Below are positions 23,448 to 36,054 of a stretch of DNA of 64,000 bases, piece after piece; the stretch's first letter is position 1, and each line of letters opens with the position of its first letter. The stretch is from Haemaphysalis longicornis (Eukaryota; Arthropoda; Arachnida; Ixodida; Ixodidae). The stretch covers positions 114,646,008 through 114,710,007 of the forward strand of contig CM023448.1 of NCBI GenBank assembly GCA_013339765.2. Direction: 5' to 3'. The notes below the pieces were generated by a model. It saw only the letters and a list, made by a program, of their open reading frames with translations. It was not told the DNA's origin and made no database searches. The translations under genes and the position numbers were made by a program.

Positions 23448-25832
23448 TTTGGCTGTCAGTCGTTGAATACTCTCTGTAATGATGATGTGCATGGCAGTCC
23501 TCAGACTATTTTATTGTACCTTCTTATCCCAAGTTTCATTGTAATTTCTGCCAACTTTTGCGGCCTGTGAAGCTTTATAATTTGGGAGTTGATTTTTCAA
23601 AGCGGGCAATAGGGCTTGATTGCAAATGTGCGCTGAAATATTTGCGGAGAAAGTTTCAGGTTGACGTTGGAGGTCAATAATACAGCGTTGTCAATACAGA
23701 GCCTCTAGAATCGAGCGTTGATTTTCAATCATCCTCAGTGACTTCCAATTGTTTCCCTATATTAGCCCTTAATCAAACTCCCGGTTTGCGCTAAAACACG
23801 GAGTTGGAAGGTACAGGTTGCACTCGTCATTTCATATGACCCCCGTAATGATCGACGTAATACCTTGACGTGAAGCCACGGCTACTTAATATACCCGTGG
23901 TAACGCTCAAACCTATTTTAGTGTAGAGTGAGTACTAACATGTGGTGAGGGGCCATGGAAGTGGTTACGTGCCTTGTTAGGGGACTTCCACGTGTTTTTC
24001 GGGCCCAAAGAAGCCGTTTGTTTCGGCCTCTTAGTGAAACGTCGCTGTGAAATTCGTAAAATTCCCTTTTCTTTAAGGGCGTGATGAGGTGTACTTTATT
24101 TTGAAGCTGTATCACAGGGCCAGCAATAGGATTACAGCGGCAAGAGCAGAACGCCGATCGCGGCCTAGATGTTGTCTCTTAGCAAAGTGTACCGCCTTCA
24201 GTTCGATCGTCCATTAAAAGGTGTGGCTTTCGTTGCCTCAAGTGACCCACTAGCGCCATTTAAAGTTCGTACGTGAAAATGGCAATGTGTTAACAGCTTC
24301 TGAATCTCTCAGTCGCAAACAGCGGAGTCAGCCTGCCTTACATGCTGTTTCATCACGACGAGCAGAATAACTACTGAAAAGGCTAGAGATTAATAATTAT
24401 TAGGTGGGCTTGCCGGAGTCCGGGAGTGACGATGCGACGTCTTCAAGCTTTGACTTTAAATGTTGTGCGCGTCTCATTAGTAAGGGAGACGATCTTTGCC
24501 GCAATGGCCGATCGCCACTGAGCGGCAAAGTGTAAGCGGGTTAATTGTGGGGATAATTAAACGCAGGTGAATAGTTCTAGGCTGCTTGATTTCCACCTTG
24601 TTCGGAGACTTCCCTTTTAGGCGCAAAAAAGGTCATATCAGCTTCATAGTACTCCGAAGGATTTCTCGTCCAGTGAGTGGACACTTGCCTTCGTGTCCTC
24701 TTAGGACCCTTTGGGCACTTCCCCCCGAGCCCTAGAAGGATGGACCGCGATATGACGAAATAAAGTACTAAGCAATGATAGCCGGTGTCGTATACAGGCC
24801 CAATTCCTTTCACACAGGCGAATTTAAATAACAGCGGAAGGATTAACACATACTTCGTACGGCACACACATTAGGGAGAAGAGCCGACAGCACTCAGAGT
24901 TACGTGTGACCGTTTACTTCCAACATCGGCTCTGTGCGCTCTCCGTGCATAACGGTTACTAGTTTGCTGCATTATCAAGCCGCTTTCGTTTGTCCGTTCC
25001 TTGTGAAAAACTGCCGCATCCTTCAGGCTGGTGCACGCAACTTGTGGGTGGAATTACGTGACCAGCCGCAACGGTGCCTCATTACTCTTGGGGCCTTCAC
25101 GCCCTCGCGCTTTGCCGATCAGTGCCGGGAACAGAAAAGAAAGACGCCTGCGCAGCGACAACAGACTAGCTTATCTTTCGGTTTATTCCCCCAGACGCAA
25201 CTTCCTTCCTTCTTTGTATATTTCGGTCTATCGGCCAGTAATGCCACGCGAAGGGCAGAATCTTCGTCTACATGGGCGCTGAGCGTCCTGGGTTCATCGA
25301 GTCGGTCGGAATCTGCAATGCAGATGTTAACAGTGCGTGCAAGCAGATTCGTTCCGAGGTGAAAACAGCGGCACCTACAGACTGGATCTCCTTGTGCGGA
25401 CGAGAATGGGTTAGATGGTGCGAGCATTGCTTCCAGGTTTCGCGATGTGCGCACTCATTCAGGAAGCAGTACGCACGCACTAGCAACGGCAGCATGGTTT
25501 GGAGCTCCGTGAAACCGGCCGAGAGAGCCCACGCCAACGCAGGAAAATGACGACACGTTTTCCGGCCGTCACGTACACACGTTACATTGAAAATAGCACA
25601 AAAACTTCAGCGGTGATCAAAATTTTCCCGCCCGAGTCGTTACGTGTATACCCTCGAAGACCGCGTGTTCTCCTCCGTGGTATGTTGCACCGCGATGGCC
25701 GATGCGCGGAAAAATTAACCGCCACTTTTTTCCCCATCGTGATTGAGCCATTACAGCCCATGCTATTACACGCTTTAGTCCGCTGGGTCGGAGGGATCGG
25801 GGAATTTGCCTGCAGAAACCCTTATTCGTCGG
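23446..25832. other. No recognised feature
   Basis: No repeat or coding motif could be supported. Frames around 24934-25540 overlap on both strands without family signatures. Confidence 0.4.
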
Positions 25833-25866
25833 CAGCGTCAAAGCAGCGTCAAAGCAGCGTCAAAGG
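25833..25866. repeat. Three-copy 11-bp tandem repeat
   Basis: CAGCGTCAAAG in three direct copies. Confidence 0.9.
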
Positions 25867-26679
25867 AGCGCGATTTTTTTTGCGTTGTTGTGTCACCTGT
25901 TGGGTGCATCCATCTGCGCTACTCTTTTATGTATGAAGGCATAAATACGGCAGTTTGATGGCTTCATGAAGTTGTGCACTAAATAAGGGAATTTTGAGCG
26001 AAAAAGTAAATGATTTGTGGCTAGGCAACCTAGAATTGCATGATGCAGGTTTCTCGTCTTAAATAGTGACCCCATGTTTGTGCCACTTGACAGAGCCGAC
26101 TACCTCGTTTCTTGAAAAGCCTCCCCCCCCCCCCCCCCTTTTAAAAAAAAGCAACAACGCGGCTGGGAGGCATGCATAGGGCTACGATTGAATTTGGACT
26201 ATTTAAAATCCAGATTCCCTGGTGTTTTCTTTTTTGAACTCCACAATAAGAAATCTCTGCTGTTTGTGTTACCTCATAAAACATATGTAATGTTGAAAGC
26301 TGATGGAGCCCCCTACAATACGGAGCTGCTGCAAGTTCGAAATATCAAATGAGAGCGCAGGGAGTTTTATTTGCATGACTGCTCTGACGATATTCTTAGG
26401 CTGCGTTCTACTTCGCGGATAGCACGGTAGACGTCTTAGTAAGCAGTCTAGTTAGACTTCTAAAACACCCCAGCATACATGTTAAAAAACGCAAACATGT
26501 AAGCTAGAATGTTTTTCGCTGTTCTAGTGTGAACAGTGTATGCAGTCGCAGCGACAAAGCACGATTGAAGCTTTCCTTCTCCGCCAGTTCGTCGGTGAAA
26601 GTCCTCTCACGCAACAAATACGGGAATGACGCCATTCAAAGCCACTTTTCATTCCCAGGAACGGCGTTCGCCATTAAAC
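25867..26679. other. No recognised feature
   Basis: Contains a C16 tract followed by T and A runs (26123-26150). Nothing else was recognised. Confidence 0.4.
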
Positions 26680-26750
26680 CGGCCGACGCGGCCGAGAATC
26701 GACCGCAGATCTTGGGCTGAACAGCGCGACGTCTTGGCCATTAAGCGGTG
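26680..26750 (-). mobile_element. Degraded tRNA-like SINE head
   Basis: Read on minus, CCACCGCTTAATGGCCAAG gives an A-box-like start and GCGGTCGATTCTCGGCCGCG a B-box-like end, in the spacing of the SINE heads elsewhere. The body downstream (below 26680) is not clearly recognisable. Confidence 0.5.
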
Positions 26751-27021
26751 GATAAATTGTCGAAAAACGTACGCTGGCCTGAAGTTCCCCTAACCAAGGC
26801 AACCATGCGACAGCCCATAAAGGTTTATCGTGGCCAGCCGGAAGCTGAATTACCAAGACAAAACAAAGCTCCTGCATTTTTACGGGAATGACGGGATCAC
26901 CATACGATTCACCTAGAATTGGCCCCGTTTGTTACCTCATCTAAGATCATTGCTTCCTATCAAGAAGGGCGGTGGTCATCGTTTTTTCCATGGCTCTTAT
27001 GGTTCACCTGAGTTTTATAAG

Positions 27022-27100
27022 GGCGCTTCGTTGCAGCCCCTTTAGGGCGCCCCGTTGTATACTTCCGGGGCGCACTTAGTGTGGGGCTGCAACGCACTTA
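27022..27100. repeat. Palindrome beside a microsatellite
   Basis: CGTTGCAGCCCC (27029-27040) is inverted at 27083-27094, and GCGCCCCG (27047-27054) is inverted at 27066-27073. Together they form an interrupted stem of about 65 bp that ends 12 bp before the TATG repeat. Confidence 0.8.
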
Positions 27101-27106
27101 AGGGGC

Positions 27107-27395
27107 TGTATGTATGTATGTATGTATGTATGTATGTATGTATGTATGTATGTATGTATGTATGTATGTATGTATGTATGTATGTATGTATGTATGTATG
27201 TATGTATGTATTGTATGTATGTATGTATGTATGTATGTATGTATGTATAGTATGTATGTATGTATGTAGTATGTATGTATATGTATGATTATGTATGTAT
27301 GTATGTATGTAGTAGTATGTATGTATGTATGTATGTATGTATGTATGTATGTATGTATGTATGTATGTATGTATGTATGTATGTATGTGTGTATG
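27107..27395. repeat. (TATG)n microsatellite, ~290 bp
   Basis: About 70 units of TATG/GTAT with several single-base slips (near 27211, 27249, 27268, 27290 and 27312). The long YVCM/IHTY protein frames are artefacts. Confidence 0.98.
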
Positions 27396-28369
27396 CATGT
27401 ATTATGAACTTTTGGCGAAATGGTAAGTCCCAGCTTTCTAATGACCGTATCGTCAACAGCATGAAAACTATAATGGATTAATTTTTATCAGTAAGAATAT
27501 TTCATGAGCAGTAATATTAGCTTGAGTGACAAAAAGTGTAAACTCAGTAGTGTAATGTTCAGAAAAGTCCTGGTAATTGCGAAAAAACGACCTTTTCGAA
27601 TGCGGCGAATATGCGTACGAAATGTACGCAAGACGTTGTCTTTAGCCATGTTACGTCTGAGAGCCACTTTAGTGTTATGGTGGATTTCTTCACGCAAAAA
27701 AGAAACTAATGACGGATGAAGAAGGATGCGAAAAAACGGAAGCGTGGCTGCTTCGTTTCATTGCTGAGGGCAATGGCAGGGGAGTGCTTCTTGTGAATCA
27801 AACTTTTTATTCATTCCGTCTGAGCTTTCTGCTGCGCTGTCCTCGCAACTCTCCCTGAGCATGCACACGTGAACCTTACTTTTACGGGAGTCAATTAGGG
27901 CCGTGAATCAAATAAAGGATTTTGTTCCTGACGTCGAAAGAATTGTTGCTTACATTTTCTGTATAAACTTAGGATTGCTTCCAAGCTTTGTGTATCAAAT
28001 GGTTGTTCTTCTTTCAGCCTAATTACAGCCATATGTCGTGACCCCTAATATAAGATGAATGGAAATCATCTGGTATAAATTGGATTTAACGCGATTCGTA
28101 TAAATATTGCGCGGCGGCAAACAACTACATGACCAAATGGAGTTTTTTTCGGAAAGGAAGTACCCTAAATGAATGAACCCACAGTTAACATACTTAAATT
28201 CGGTTTATACATTCATCGAATCTTAAAATTTCGGAAAGGCAAACACACGCTGTGGAGATATTTTTTGTTGTTTTTATTTCGAGGGATTCAATTGCATAGA
28301 CACCGTGCTTCAATATGTGACGGGTATTTTCCCGCGCATTGTTACTTTAGAGTATTCTTTCTTTCCTTG
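27396..28369. other. No recognised feature
   Basis: No supported features. A plus frame at 27504-27719 is basic and short, without motifs. Confidence 0.4.
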
Positions 28370-28538
28370 TTGCTTTTTTTACTTCATTTCTCGCATTATC
28401 TTTTTGCCTCCCTCTCTTCCTTCCTTCCTTCCTTTCTTTCATTTTATTTATTATCTTTTTCTTTCTTTTTTTCAATTCCTGCTTTATTTTTTCTTTCCCT
28501 CCTTCCTTCCTTCCATTCTTTCTTTCTGTCCTTTGTGT

Positions 28539-28597
<59 letters not shown>

Positions 28598-28620
28598 TCC
28601 CTCATTCCTTCTTTTCCGTC
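28370..28620. repeat. Pyrimidine tract and (TTTA)n
   Basis: A CTTT/CCTT-rich strand-biased tract (28370-28535) runs into about 16 TTTA units (28537-28599). The Phe/Leu-rich frames are artefacts. Confidence 0.95.
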
Positions 28621-30346
28621 TTTTGTAGTGGAACCTGCCAGTTTGTTGCTTGCATGAAGTTTACGAGATTCTGTGCGCGGTTTTGAGTGAGACTGAATGG
28701 GACAATGTGGCAGGGACGGTCGGACTACCGAATTCAGAAGAAATGGGCAGATATTTTTAAGCAGTTTCAACTACATCTCTTCCGTGCGTATTTGGAGGGT
28801 GTCCTACTTAAACAGATACGAAGGCAAACTTCTGGGGGGGGAGGTCCCATAAAAGCTATCATACCTCGGCTGAACGGAGCGGTTGAAAAATAATAGAAGA
28901 TGGAGAATGAGGCCCCACACCAAGTACACCCCCGCGCTCGCCATAAGCTGCCCTCCTAGTGCAGCCCCATTCCGTTTGCAGGGGGAGTGGTAGTACATCC
29001 CGAAGGAAGTATCGCCCCGGCAGTTTGGTTTATGGGTGCTTACCAGAAAAGCGCACACTTCAATGAGACCGCAAATATAAAACTGCTATACCAACTCTGA
29101 AAGTCAAGCGTCACCCACAACCGCGAAGAGGACGCCAACTCTTTTTTCTGGCGCCGTTAGGAAGGACAATGCGGCGCCAGGAGGAGGAAATGAAGCGAAA
29201 CGTAGGGTCAACCGCGGTTTTTCAGGTCACCACGATTTCCCAAGAAAAAGAGCAATAACAGTAGGCGCGATTTTAGTACGGCCGCGGCCCCACGAGCGCC
29301 AGCGGGGCGGCGGAAGCGTGATGTAGCGGTTCCATAAGCCAACGGGCGGTATAGAAAGAAAAGCGTGGTCGTGTAACGCGCGGTGGCGAGGAATATGGCC
29401 GTGTAGATTCAAATTTGCGATTATAGTGCGGTTATCGGTGAGCTTCCTGCCCTCTTGAGCTTGTTTTTCTCCGGCCGAAGCGGACCTGTCCTGAATCAGA
29501 AACAGCGGGAGCACGGGTCCTCCTGCTGGCCGGCCTCGGACACGTCGTGATTATCTCCGGGCGGTACCGAAACACCATCGCTTGCGTTCCCTTTGGTTCA
29601 GGATGGTAAGCGGTGGGAAATTTGAGGGTTAGAGCGAAGGACAGAAAATTAACGAGTTCCACGTGGGCGGAAGCCGGCTGGTTAGCTGACCGGCATGCTG
29701 CAGAAAACTTTTTATGCACTCGAGCGACTATCCTCGAACGCGTGTTAGGCCCTGACTTTAGCGTAAGTTTGGTCTTAGCCACCTAATCAGTACGTTTTCA
29801 CGCTAGATGAAGCCAACCGCTTCCACACCTGCAATATTTTACAACAGCGCCGGGAAAATTACCAGCTTAATCCTGATGTGTGGGGGCCATATGTAAGTAC
29901 TAAAGCTTGGGAGCAGTATTGTAAATATATACAATCATATTTCCTTTTATAATGCCATCGTTGAAAGCCACCCACTTTTATGCTCAATGAACGTTTTCCA
30001 ATCCAATCCAAACGTTCAAGCGCGAATGCTATAATGCAAACCTTGAGCATTGTTACAAACATATTCAATCGATTTAGGCGGTCTGCGCAATCCAAAACAG
30101 GCTATTCATAACAACGGCTTGCCTTATATGCCAGCTACAGCTTTCGGGAGTCACTTGTGAGTGCTGAGCGAGAACAGTGTTTCGAAAGAATTTTCACCTG
30201 TTTTTATGTGTTTTTGTGAGCAATTATAAGAAAAAAATTGATTAATCTTTTTTAAAACATCGTCGCCTTCGTACGAAGTCCTCTAAATTATTCTCAATCG
30301 TAAAACACCCACCAATAACGTTGTTGCTTTTTTTATGTGTGTGTGC
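28621..30346. other. No recognised feature; GC-rich island
   Basis: 29100-29780 is GC-rich with minus frames of 95 and 116 aa (29227-29514, 29432-29782) that I cannot assign. It could be a promoter-type island or an old mobile element. Confidence 0.35.
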
Positions 30347-30365
30347 GGGGGGGGGGGGGGGGGGG
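30347..30365. repeat. Poly(G) tract, 19 bp
   Basis: Preceded by (TG)n, giving a compound repeat complementary in layout to the one at 18170. Confidence 0.97.
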
Positions 30366-30540
30366 AAGGGGGATAGCATTGGGTTCCCGTTTTGTCCCAA
30401 AACCCTTAAATGCCTCCTGCAACATTTTCTCCAACTTTTTATCAAAATCCTTAATACTCCTAGCACGTAGACAACAAGTGCGTCCACTTCATTGATTAGG
30501 TCGCCAAATATTGCTAATTGATTGCGGAATTTAACCTGGG

Positions 30541-30612
30541 CTATGACGCGCGCGCCGTAGTGGAGGGCTCCATATTAATTTTGACCGCCTGGGGGCCCTT
30601 AACCAAATACTC
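30541..30612 (-). mobile_element. SINE body fragment
   Basis: The plus strand reads GCGCGCCGTAGTGGAGGGCTCC, then a TTGACC-CCTGGGG-CC stretch: the inverse of the SINE 3' body (compare 39817-39860). No head is visible. Confidence 0.7.
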
Positions 30613-31212
30613 TGCACGTAAGATAAATAAAAAAAAAGGTTCAAAATATTTTCCCCATTTCTCGATCTGGGTATTCTTTCCACGCTTGAGCGACATCCGT
30701 AAATCCATACCTCAGTTATTCCGCTGCTGCCTCCTTTCAGATGCAGCCATGAACTCATTGGACAGTCACCTAAAAAAAATTGATCAAAAGCAAAGCAGAG
30801 ACTCGAAGACGTAATTCCTACGACGGACAAAATGTGCAGTGCCGCTTTATACCGCAAGCACCATAGCTTTCGAAGTGCTTTTAGGCTCTAAGGGGAGAAG
30901 GAACGTGTCTAACGGCAGTGTTGCTGGTGGAAAAAAGGGGGGGGGGGGGGGGGGGGGAGGGGTAAAAGATGCTTTACACATTTCTTCAAGTCGAGGAAAT
31001 CCCGTGGTTAAGCTTTACCACAAGGCACTTGAGTAAAAAAAAATGCGTGCGTCCATCGCAGTACACTCGGCGAATGACAGCAGCATGCCTGCAATTTCAC
31101 TCAGAATGTGATTTGCGCTGTGCAAACGTTCAAAGCCATGTTTGCGTTGCGTGCTGTCACAGCGCATATTTGAGTCAAATCGTATACTGGGCACCGTCAT
31201 TCACCGAATTCG
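30613..31212. other. No gene; includes a G21 tract
   Basis: Contains an uninterrupted G21 (30937-30957) after an A-run. No other feature is supported. Confidence 0.5.
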
Positions 31213-31449
31213 TCGTAGGTCGTCTTCACCACAGTGCTCGAGAATGACCAGTCGAAGTGATAGAGCGCGCATAATCGACAAATGAGGAGGCCCAACATAT
31301 GATTTAAATTTAAAACAAAATGTGCGTAGGCACAAGGCATGCATGGCGTTTTGCATTTCGCAATGTCCTGGGAATAATCACTCGTCAAGTTTGCAAACGT
31401 GGCCATTTAGCTTGGTCGTTCTGGAGCGTTGTGGTGAAGACGCCCTACG
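31213..31449. mobile_element. Foldback-type inverted repeat, ~40-bp arms
   Basis: The left arm near 31213-31253 contains GTCTTCACCACA and GAATGACCAG. The right arm at 31408-31449 contains their inverse, CTTGGTCGTTCTGG and TGTGGTGAAGAC. The central 150 bp is AT-rich without coding. The layout fits a small MITE. No target duplication was resolved. Confidence 0.65.
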
Positions 31450-33187
31450 GGGACTTCTTTGTGTGTTCGCGCCATGAAATTGGTCGCTCCAGTGTATGTG
31501 ATGAAGATGAACCATGGACTTGAGTATAAACAGTGAGTTCGTAATTCAATTATAATGAATGAAACTTTAAACATCTAGGAACAAAATCCATGCTGTTACA
31601 GAGAAAAGCCCTTATAGCACGAGGCGACTACTTCAGTAGTGCTTAATGTTTTCGAATTCCACTGATCGGAAGGCTGATCGGAAAAATCGAACAAGCGGTA
31701 ATATTGACTCAGAAAGCTTCTTAAAACAATTCATTACCGGATGCTTTTCCGCGTACGAAAAGATATATATTCATCGGGGGCTGTCGCTTGGGGGAAAAAA
31801 ATACATTGTCTCTCCTACCAGTTTCGCCTGCCCGAGCCAAACGCCACACGTTAGTACTGAGAACGTTAATCCCAATTCCGTTGTTTTTGCCGATTAAATT
31901 AGAGGTGCGCCCAACGAGTTCTCTTATAGTTCTCCTTCTGCTACAGCGATTCCTTTGCTTGTCTACAAACCAGATCTCGTGGCAACGTTGGCAGCATTGC
32001 TAATTGGGTGTCTGTTCAGATGAGGGTCGACAGAAATCTGCGAGCCACTCGCCCAAGGCACTTCAACTCAATCTGCGCGGCCGGTCGCACATGCCCTAAT
32101 CTCGCCCGGAGGTAGCGATTACAGGCAGAATCACTCACCGGGCTGCAGCTGCAGTGGTCTGGAGGGCACAGGATAGAATGCGGATCTCTAGCTGGAGTGG
32201 ACAGAGGAAAGGCCTAAAGAAGAATAGAAAGAGCATTGGGGGGTAGTGGTTGCAGTTGGGGAAGGGGGGGGGGAGGGGGGGGGGTCGTAGATCCTGGAGG
32301 GGTAGTAATACTAGATCACATGGCAGCTTCAACCTTTTCCCGCCTTCTCCGTGTGTACCTGTTTCCCTTACGCACCGTGACACCCCCTTAAATCTTGCGC
32401 GAAGGTTAGGATTACTACGGCCTAATTAGACGTACGCTCTCATAGCCACGTTCGGCTACAGCTCTTGGTGTCGTTTATGAAACAGCCCGTCCTGTCGGCG
32501 CTTTTGTGGGCGTGTGTCCATGCCTGTTCGCGCGCGTAGAGGGCTCCCATTCTGGTCAGGTGTAGATAACGGATGTTTAGAGCGGAATGTGTATGCTGCA
32601 TAACGCGCACAATCCGCGTTCAGGGCCAGGACTTGCCGCCTTCAAGGATCCTGGGATGAAAATAGTGTTACTTGGACGCGCAAATAATTAAACAAAGACC
32701 CACTAATTTTTGTTTGTCGTGGATATATATGCCACATTTTCTCATATTTTTTCTCCGGTTTTCCGACGTGTTTATAGATAGACACAAGAGAGTTTTAAGG
32801 GGCAATTCCAATCCCAGAGTTTTTTTTTTTTTTTGCTGGTAGAAACAGCAACAAGAATCCTCGTAAACCATTGTTGACGCTGTTTGTGCGTTAATAAATA
32901 AGCATAATGACAGCTAGTAGAATGCCAAGAATTCCATGGTATTCGCTTGACGGAAGAAGCAGCCAGGCCCTGGGCAGAAATCTGTGCTCGGTGCACGCCG
33001 ATTAGCAGGACGATGACGCAACAACTGGCTGCGCATCAAAGGGGATGCAGGCCAAGAATTCGAGCAGGGCGCGCTGAGGCGGGTTATATTTTGTTTCCCG
33101 GCCCGGCCGTCTAACTAGCCGGACACGCTGGCAGAGCCCAGGGGCCCCTGGCCAACGCCTAGGAGCTCCAGTTGGCAACTAAATAGT
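31450..33187. other. No recognised feature
   Basis: Contains a run of G-rich segments (32256-32285). No coding or repeat-family evidence was seen. Confidence 0.4.
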
Positions 33188-33284
33188 TGTATTCTCTCTC
33201 TCTCTCTCTCCTCTCTCTCCCTCCTCCTCTAGCCTCTCTCGTCCTCTCTCTCTCTCTCTCTCATCTCTCTCATGTCTCTCTACC
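33188..33284. repeat. Imperfect (CT)n microsatellite
   Basis: CT/CTC-rich tract with interruptions at 33210-33240 and 33262-33275. Confidence 0.95.
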
Positions 33285-33519
33285 GCCCGGCTCCGCAGAC
33301 AGCGCTTCCTACTGCAAGCACAGGTGTCGCAGCCAAGACGAAGAGCAGAGCGAGGAAAGATGCGGCAAGCGCGTTCATTACGCCGCACATGCATGTCACA
33401 TGCTGCCGGTCTCAAACCAGTCGTTATCAGCAGATGTAGCCCATGCAGTCTGGAGCAGGACGCTCGAATAAGTGTTCACAGACAAGCGTATTGCCAACTG
33501 TTCAACGAAATCATAAACT

Positions 33520-33964
33520 GTATATACAACTGAAAAAAGCCTGTGTGCCTCCTGGCTGGTGACGTCACGCACTGCTAGGCTATATATTGGTCAGACCACC
33601 TACAAGAGTGGAATAGTACTGATTTTTGGTTCGTTGAATGTTGTTTTGTTTGCCTTTTAGGGGCTCCTTAATCATGGGGGTGTATCCCTTGTGTCTCATG
33701 GTCTGGGCATGCTTTGAGTGTCGAAAGGGGCGCGTTGCACGCGCAAGAAGCTGAACCCGCCAACTCGGGACCAGCGCGCTTGTTGTGTTCGCCCGGAGGC
33801 GCGAGCGCACGTGCAACTGCAGGGGAGATCACGCAAGAGATAGACGAACGGCAAGAGTGTTCCGGGGAAACACGAACCAAGGACCTTTGTTTTTTCCTTG
33901 TCTTGTGGGCAAAGTCTCCCTAAATAAAGTTCTTTCACCGTTGTGTCCCATCCTACGTGACAAA
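33520..33964 (+). mobile_element. Probable LTR of a Gypsy-type element
   Basis: The segment ends AAATAAAGTTCTTTCACC (polyadenylation signal near 33921) followed by CATCCTACGTGACA. It is then followed by AATTGTGGTGGAGGT, in the position of the primer-binding site and leader of a Gypsy-like retrotransposon. A TATATA stretch near 33580 could be its promoter. The left boundary is a guess. No second LTR and no intact gag or pol were found downstream, so this is a solo or truncated copy. Confidence 0.5.
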
Positions 33965-35150
33965 TTGTGGTGGAGGTCGGGGAGTCCTTTTTTATGGCGC
34001 GGGGTCTTTACCAGGGTTTTTGGGCCTGGGAGCTTTTTATCCGAAAATAAAAGTGATTTGAATTTCGCACACAGTCTTACGGGGCTTTTTAATGATGTAA
34101 TGGGCGAACTTTCCGGAGGTTACGGACCGATGATCTTTTCCCCTCTCACTTCGCCCCACTTTCATCATTCAATCGTGATTGGCGGGGGATTTTTCCTTTC
34201 ACGTTTCACTATACTTTTTTTTTCTGGGGTTTGGTGGGAGGGGAGGCATTTTCATGCCCTGAAGTTCTGAACATGCCCCCTGCCCCAATTTGGTCTCTTT
34301 TGGGTCCGCCTCGGCCCCATGTTCTGTTTGGCTTGAGAAAAATAATATCAATAAAATGTCATTTATACAGTAATTCAAAAATAAAATCCCGGTTTAATTA
34401 TTTTGCGAACACGAAAATAAGCGGTTTTGCTTGTAAAAAACTTAAAGAACTTTCAGAAGATGGATTCCCTAGTTAAGTAAAAGCCTCAAACCCCCTTTTT
34501 GTTTTTAAATGCTGTGCACGGAACCAGTGGAAATGCTCGGCTGAGGCGTCGGCGGAAATTTCTTCTTTCCCTTTTCCGCCTTGACTAAAGATGTATGCTG
34601 TTGCTGGGTGACCAAGACGGGTTTTCGATTCCGGGCCCGGCCGCTTTTCTGAGGAGGGGAAAGCGGAAACCCTGTATTTTGAGATTTGGCACACGTTAAA
34701 GAACCCGCTGGTCAAATTAATCCGAGCCCTCCAATACGGCGCGCCTGCCTCGGCACGTTAAACTGCCAACAATCAATCAAACTCAATCAATTCAACAATT
34801 ATTCAATCAACAATCAAAAATTCAATAATCAATCAACGTCTGGGTCCGATTTTCGTAAACCCCAAGATTCACGGGGGCTTCGCACACTTTTCCTCCCATT
34901 TGGGGTGGCAGGAAAGGGTCATTTCTATCAAAAATACCGCTGTGAGCCGAGATGTGAAAATTTGGGACGCACATAGAACAAACCCAATGCTAATTTTTTA
35001 AAGTTTTTTCTATTTTTTTTGTAACCCCCCCAAAGAAAGGAGCATGGGGGAAAAAAAATTTAAAAAACCAAATTTTTTTTTCCCCAAAACAACCAAACCC
35101 CCCCCATTTTTAAATTTTTTTTTGGGGGTTCCCCTTTTTTCCCTAACCCC
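33965..35150. other. Homopolymer-inflated low-quality zone
   Basis: The sequence is dominated by runs of 4-10 identical bases in all four letters (for example A8, T9, C8 and G5 within 35045-35130). A SINE at 34600-34830, recognisable by its words, has lost or gained bases within runs. This texture differs from both flanks and looks like uncorrected sequencing or consensus error. Frames across it cannot be trusted. Confidence 0.6.
34600..34830 (+). mobile_element. tRNA-derived SINE, error-rich copy
   Basis: The head is partly preserved (GGTTTTCGATTCCGGG, an expanded B box near 34619). The body has GCACACGTTAAAGAACCC, AATTAATCCGAGCCCTCCA and GGCACGTTAAAC, and the tail has CAATCAAT repeats (34768-34835). 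Indels fall within homopolymers. Confidence 0.8.
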
Positions 35151-35660
35151 CAATTCGGCTTCAACCCGGGGTTGCGAGGCTTTCCCCTTCTGCCCCCCCC
35201 GACACCCCCATGACGTCCCCCGCCCCGTGTCCCCAGCCCGTGAGAACCGATCAAGAACCGAGACCCGACGAGATGTGACCAGCCAAACGGTCGCCCATGC
35301 CGTGTCCCCAGCTTTTGTCCGGCGCGGTTCCCAGCCCCTCATCGGTTCGTCGGGCCTTGTGGGCATCGATGTTCGGGGACCAGTCGACATCGGAGACCGC
35401 CATCGTCATTGGCCGTGGAAAGGACTTCACTGTTAGCGCATCGCATCTCATCCTCCCGCACCCATCCAGCCACGTGACAGAGCGCGACCGGGACGGTCGT
35501 CTTTGACCGGGGGGTGACGTTACGAACAAGTGGCAATTCGCGATGTCCCACCATCGGCGACGACGAGGGGGTGACTGACGGCCGCTGGAGCTCTGCGCTA
35601 GCCGCCATGTAAATAGTGAAAATACATCGTCCGCATCTCATGGTTCATGTCCGGCGCGGT
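35151..35660. other. GC-rich remnant, possibly LTR-element derived
   Basis: A GC-rich stretch with open frames on both strands. The segment 35516-35640 (GTGACGTTACGAACAAG to CCATGTAAATAGTG) has an LTR-like look, but no paired LTR or protein domain was seen. Confidence 0.25.
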
Positions 35661-35783
35661 AACAGACATTATATTAGTATATATTTATATATTCGGATAT
35701 GATATCGAAATAATATATATCTATATAGAATTATATATATATAGCAGCAACGAAAGATACGGCGAGGGACTCAGTAAGGACTA

Positions 35784-36054
35784 TCAAGGTTGCAGTCGTC
35801 ATGCCGGCTATTCGGCTGTTTCTGAAATATTAATAGTGCCGAATGACGTATGTTGTCATGTTTCTTGATAAGTGATAAATAGGCGAAAATATAAGGCGAG
35901 AAAAAAATCCGCCGGTTTTTTCCGGGAGCGGGCGGATTTTTTCTCGACTTATATTTTCGCCTATTTATCACTGTATCAAAAATGAAAACACGCACATTAC
36001 GGCACTATTAAATATTCAGAAACAGCCGAATAGCACTGGCAATGACGACTGAAC

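Noticed and set aside
27042..27398. Long Tyr/Met/Cys- or Ile/His-repeat frames
   Set aside because: Direct translation of the TATG tetranucleotide array.
28370..28620. Polypyrimidine tract as a splice acceptor region
   Set aside because: No exon or branch context; it is continuous with simple repeats.
28169..28657. Phe/Leu-rich 162-aa frame resembling a membrane protein
   Set aside because: Caused by a pyrimidine-rich tract and a TTTA repeat; hydrophobicity follows base composition.
35044..35436. 130-aa Pro/Phe-rich frame
   Set aside because: Lies largely in the homopolymer-inflated zone, so the frame cannot be trusted.
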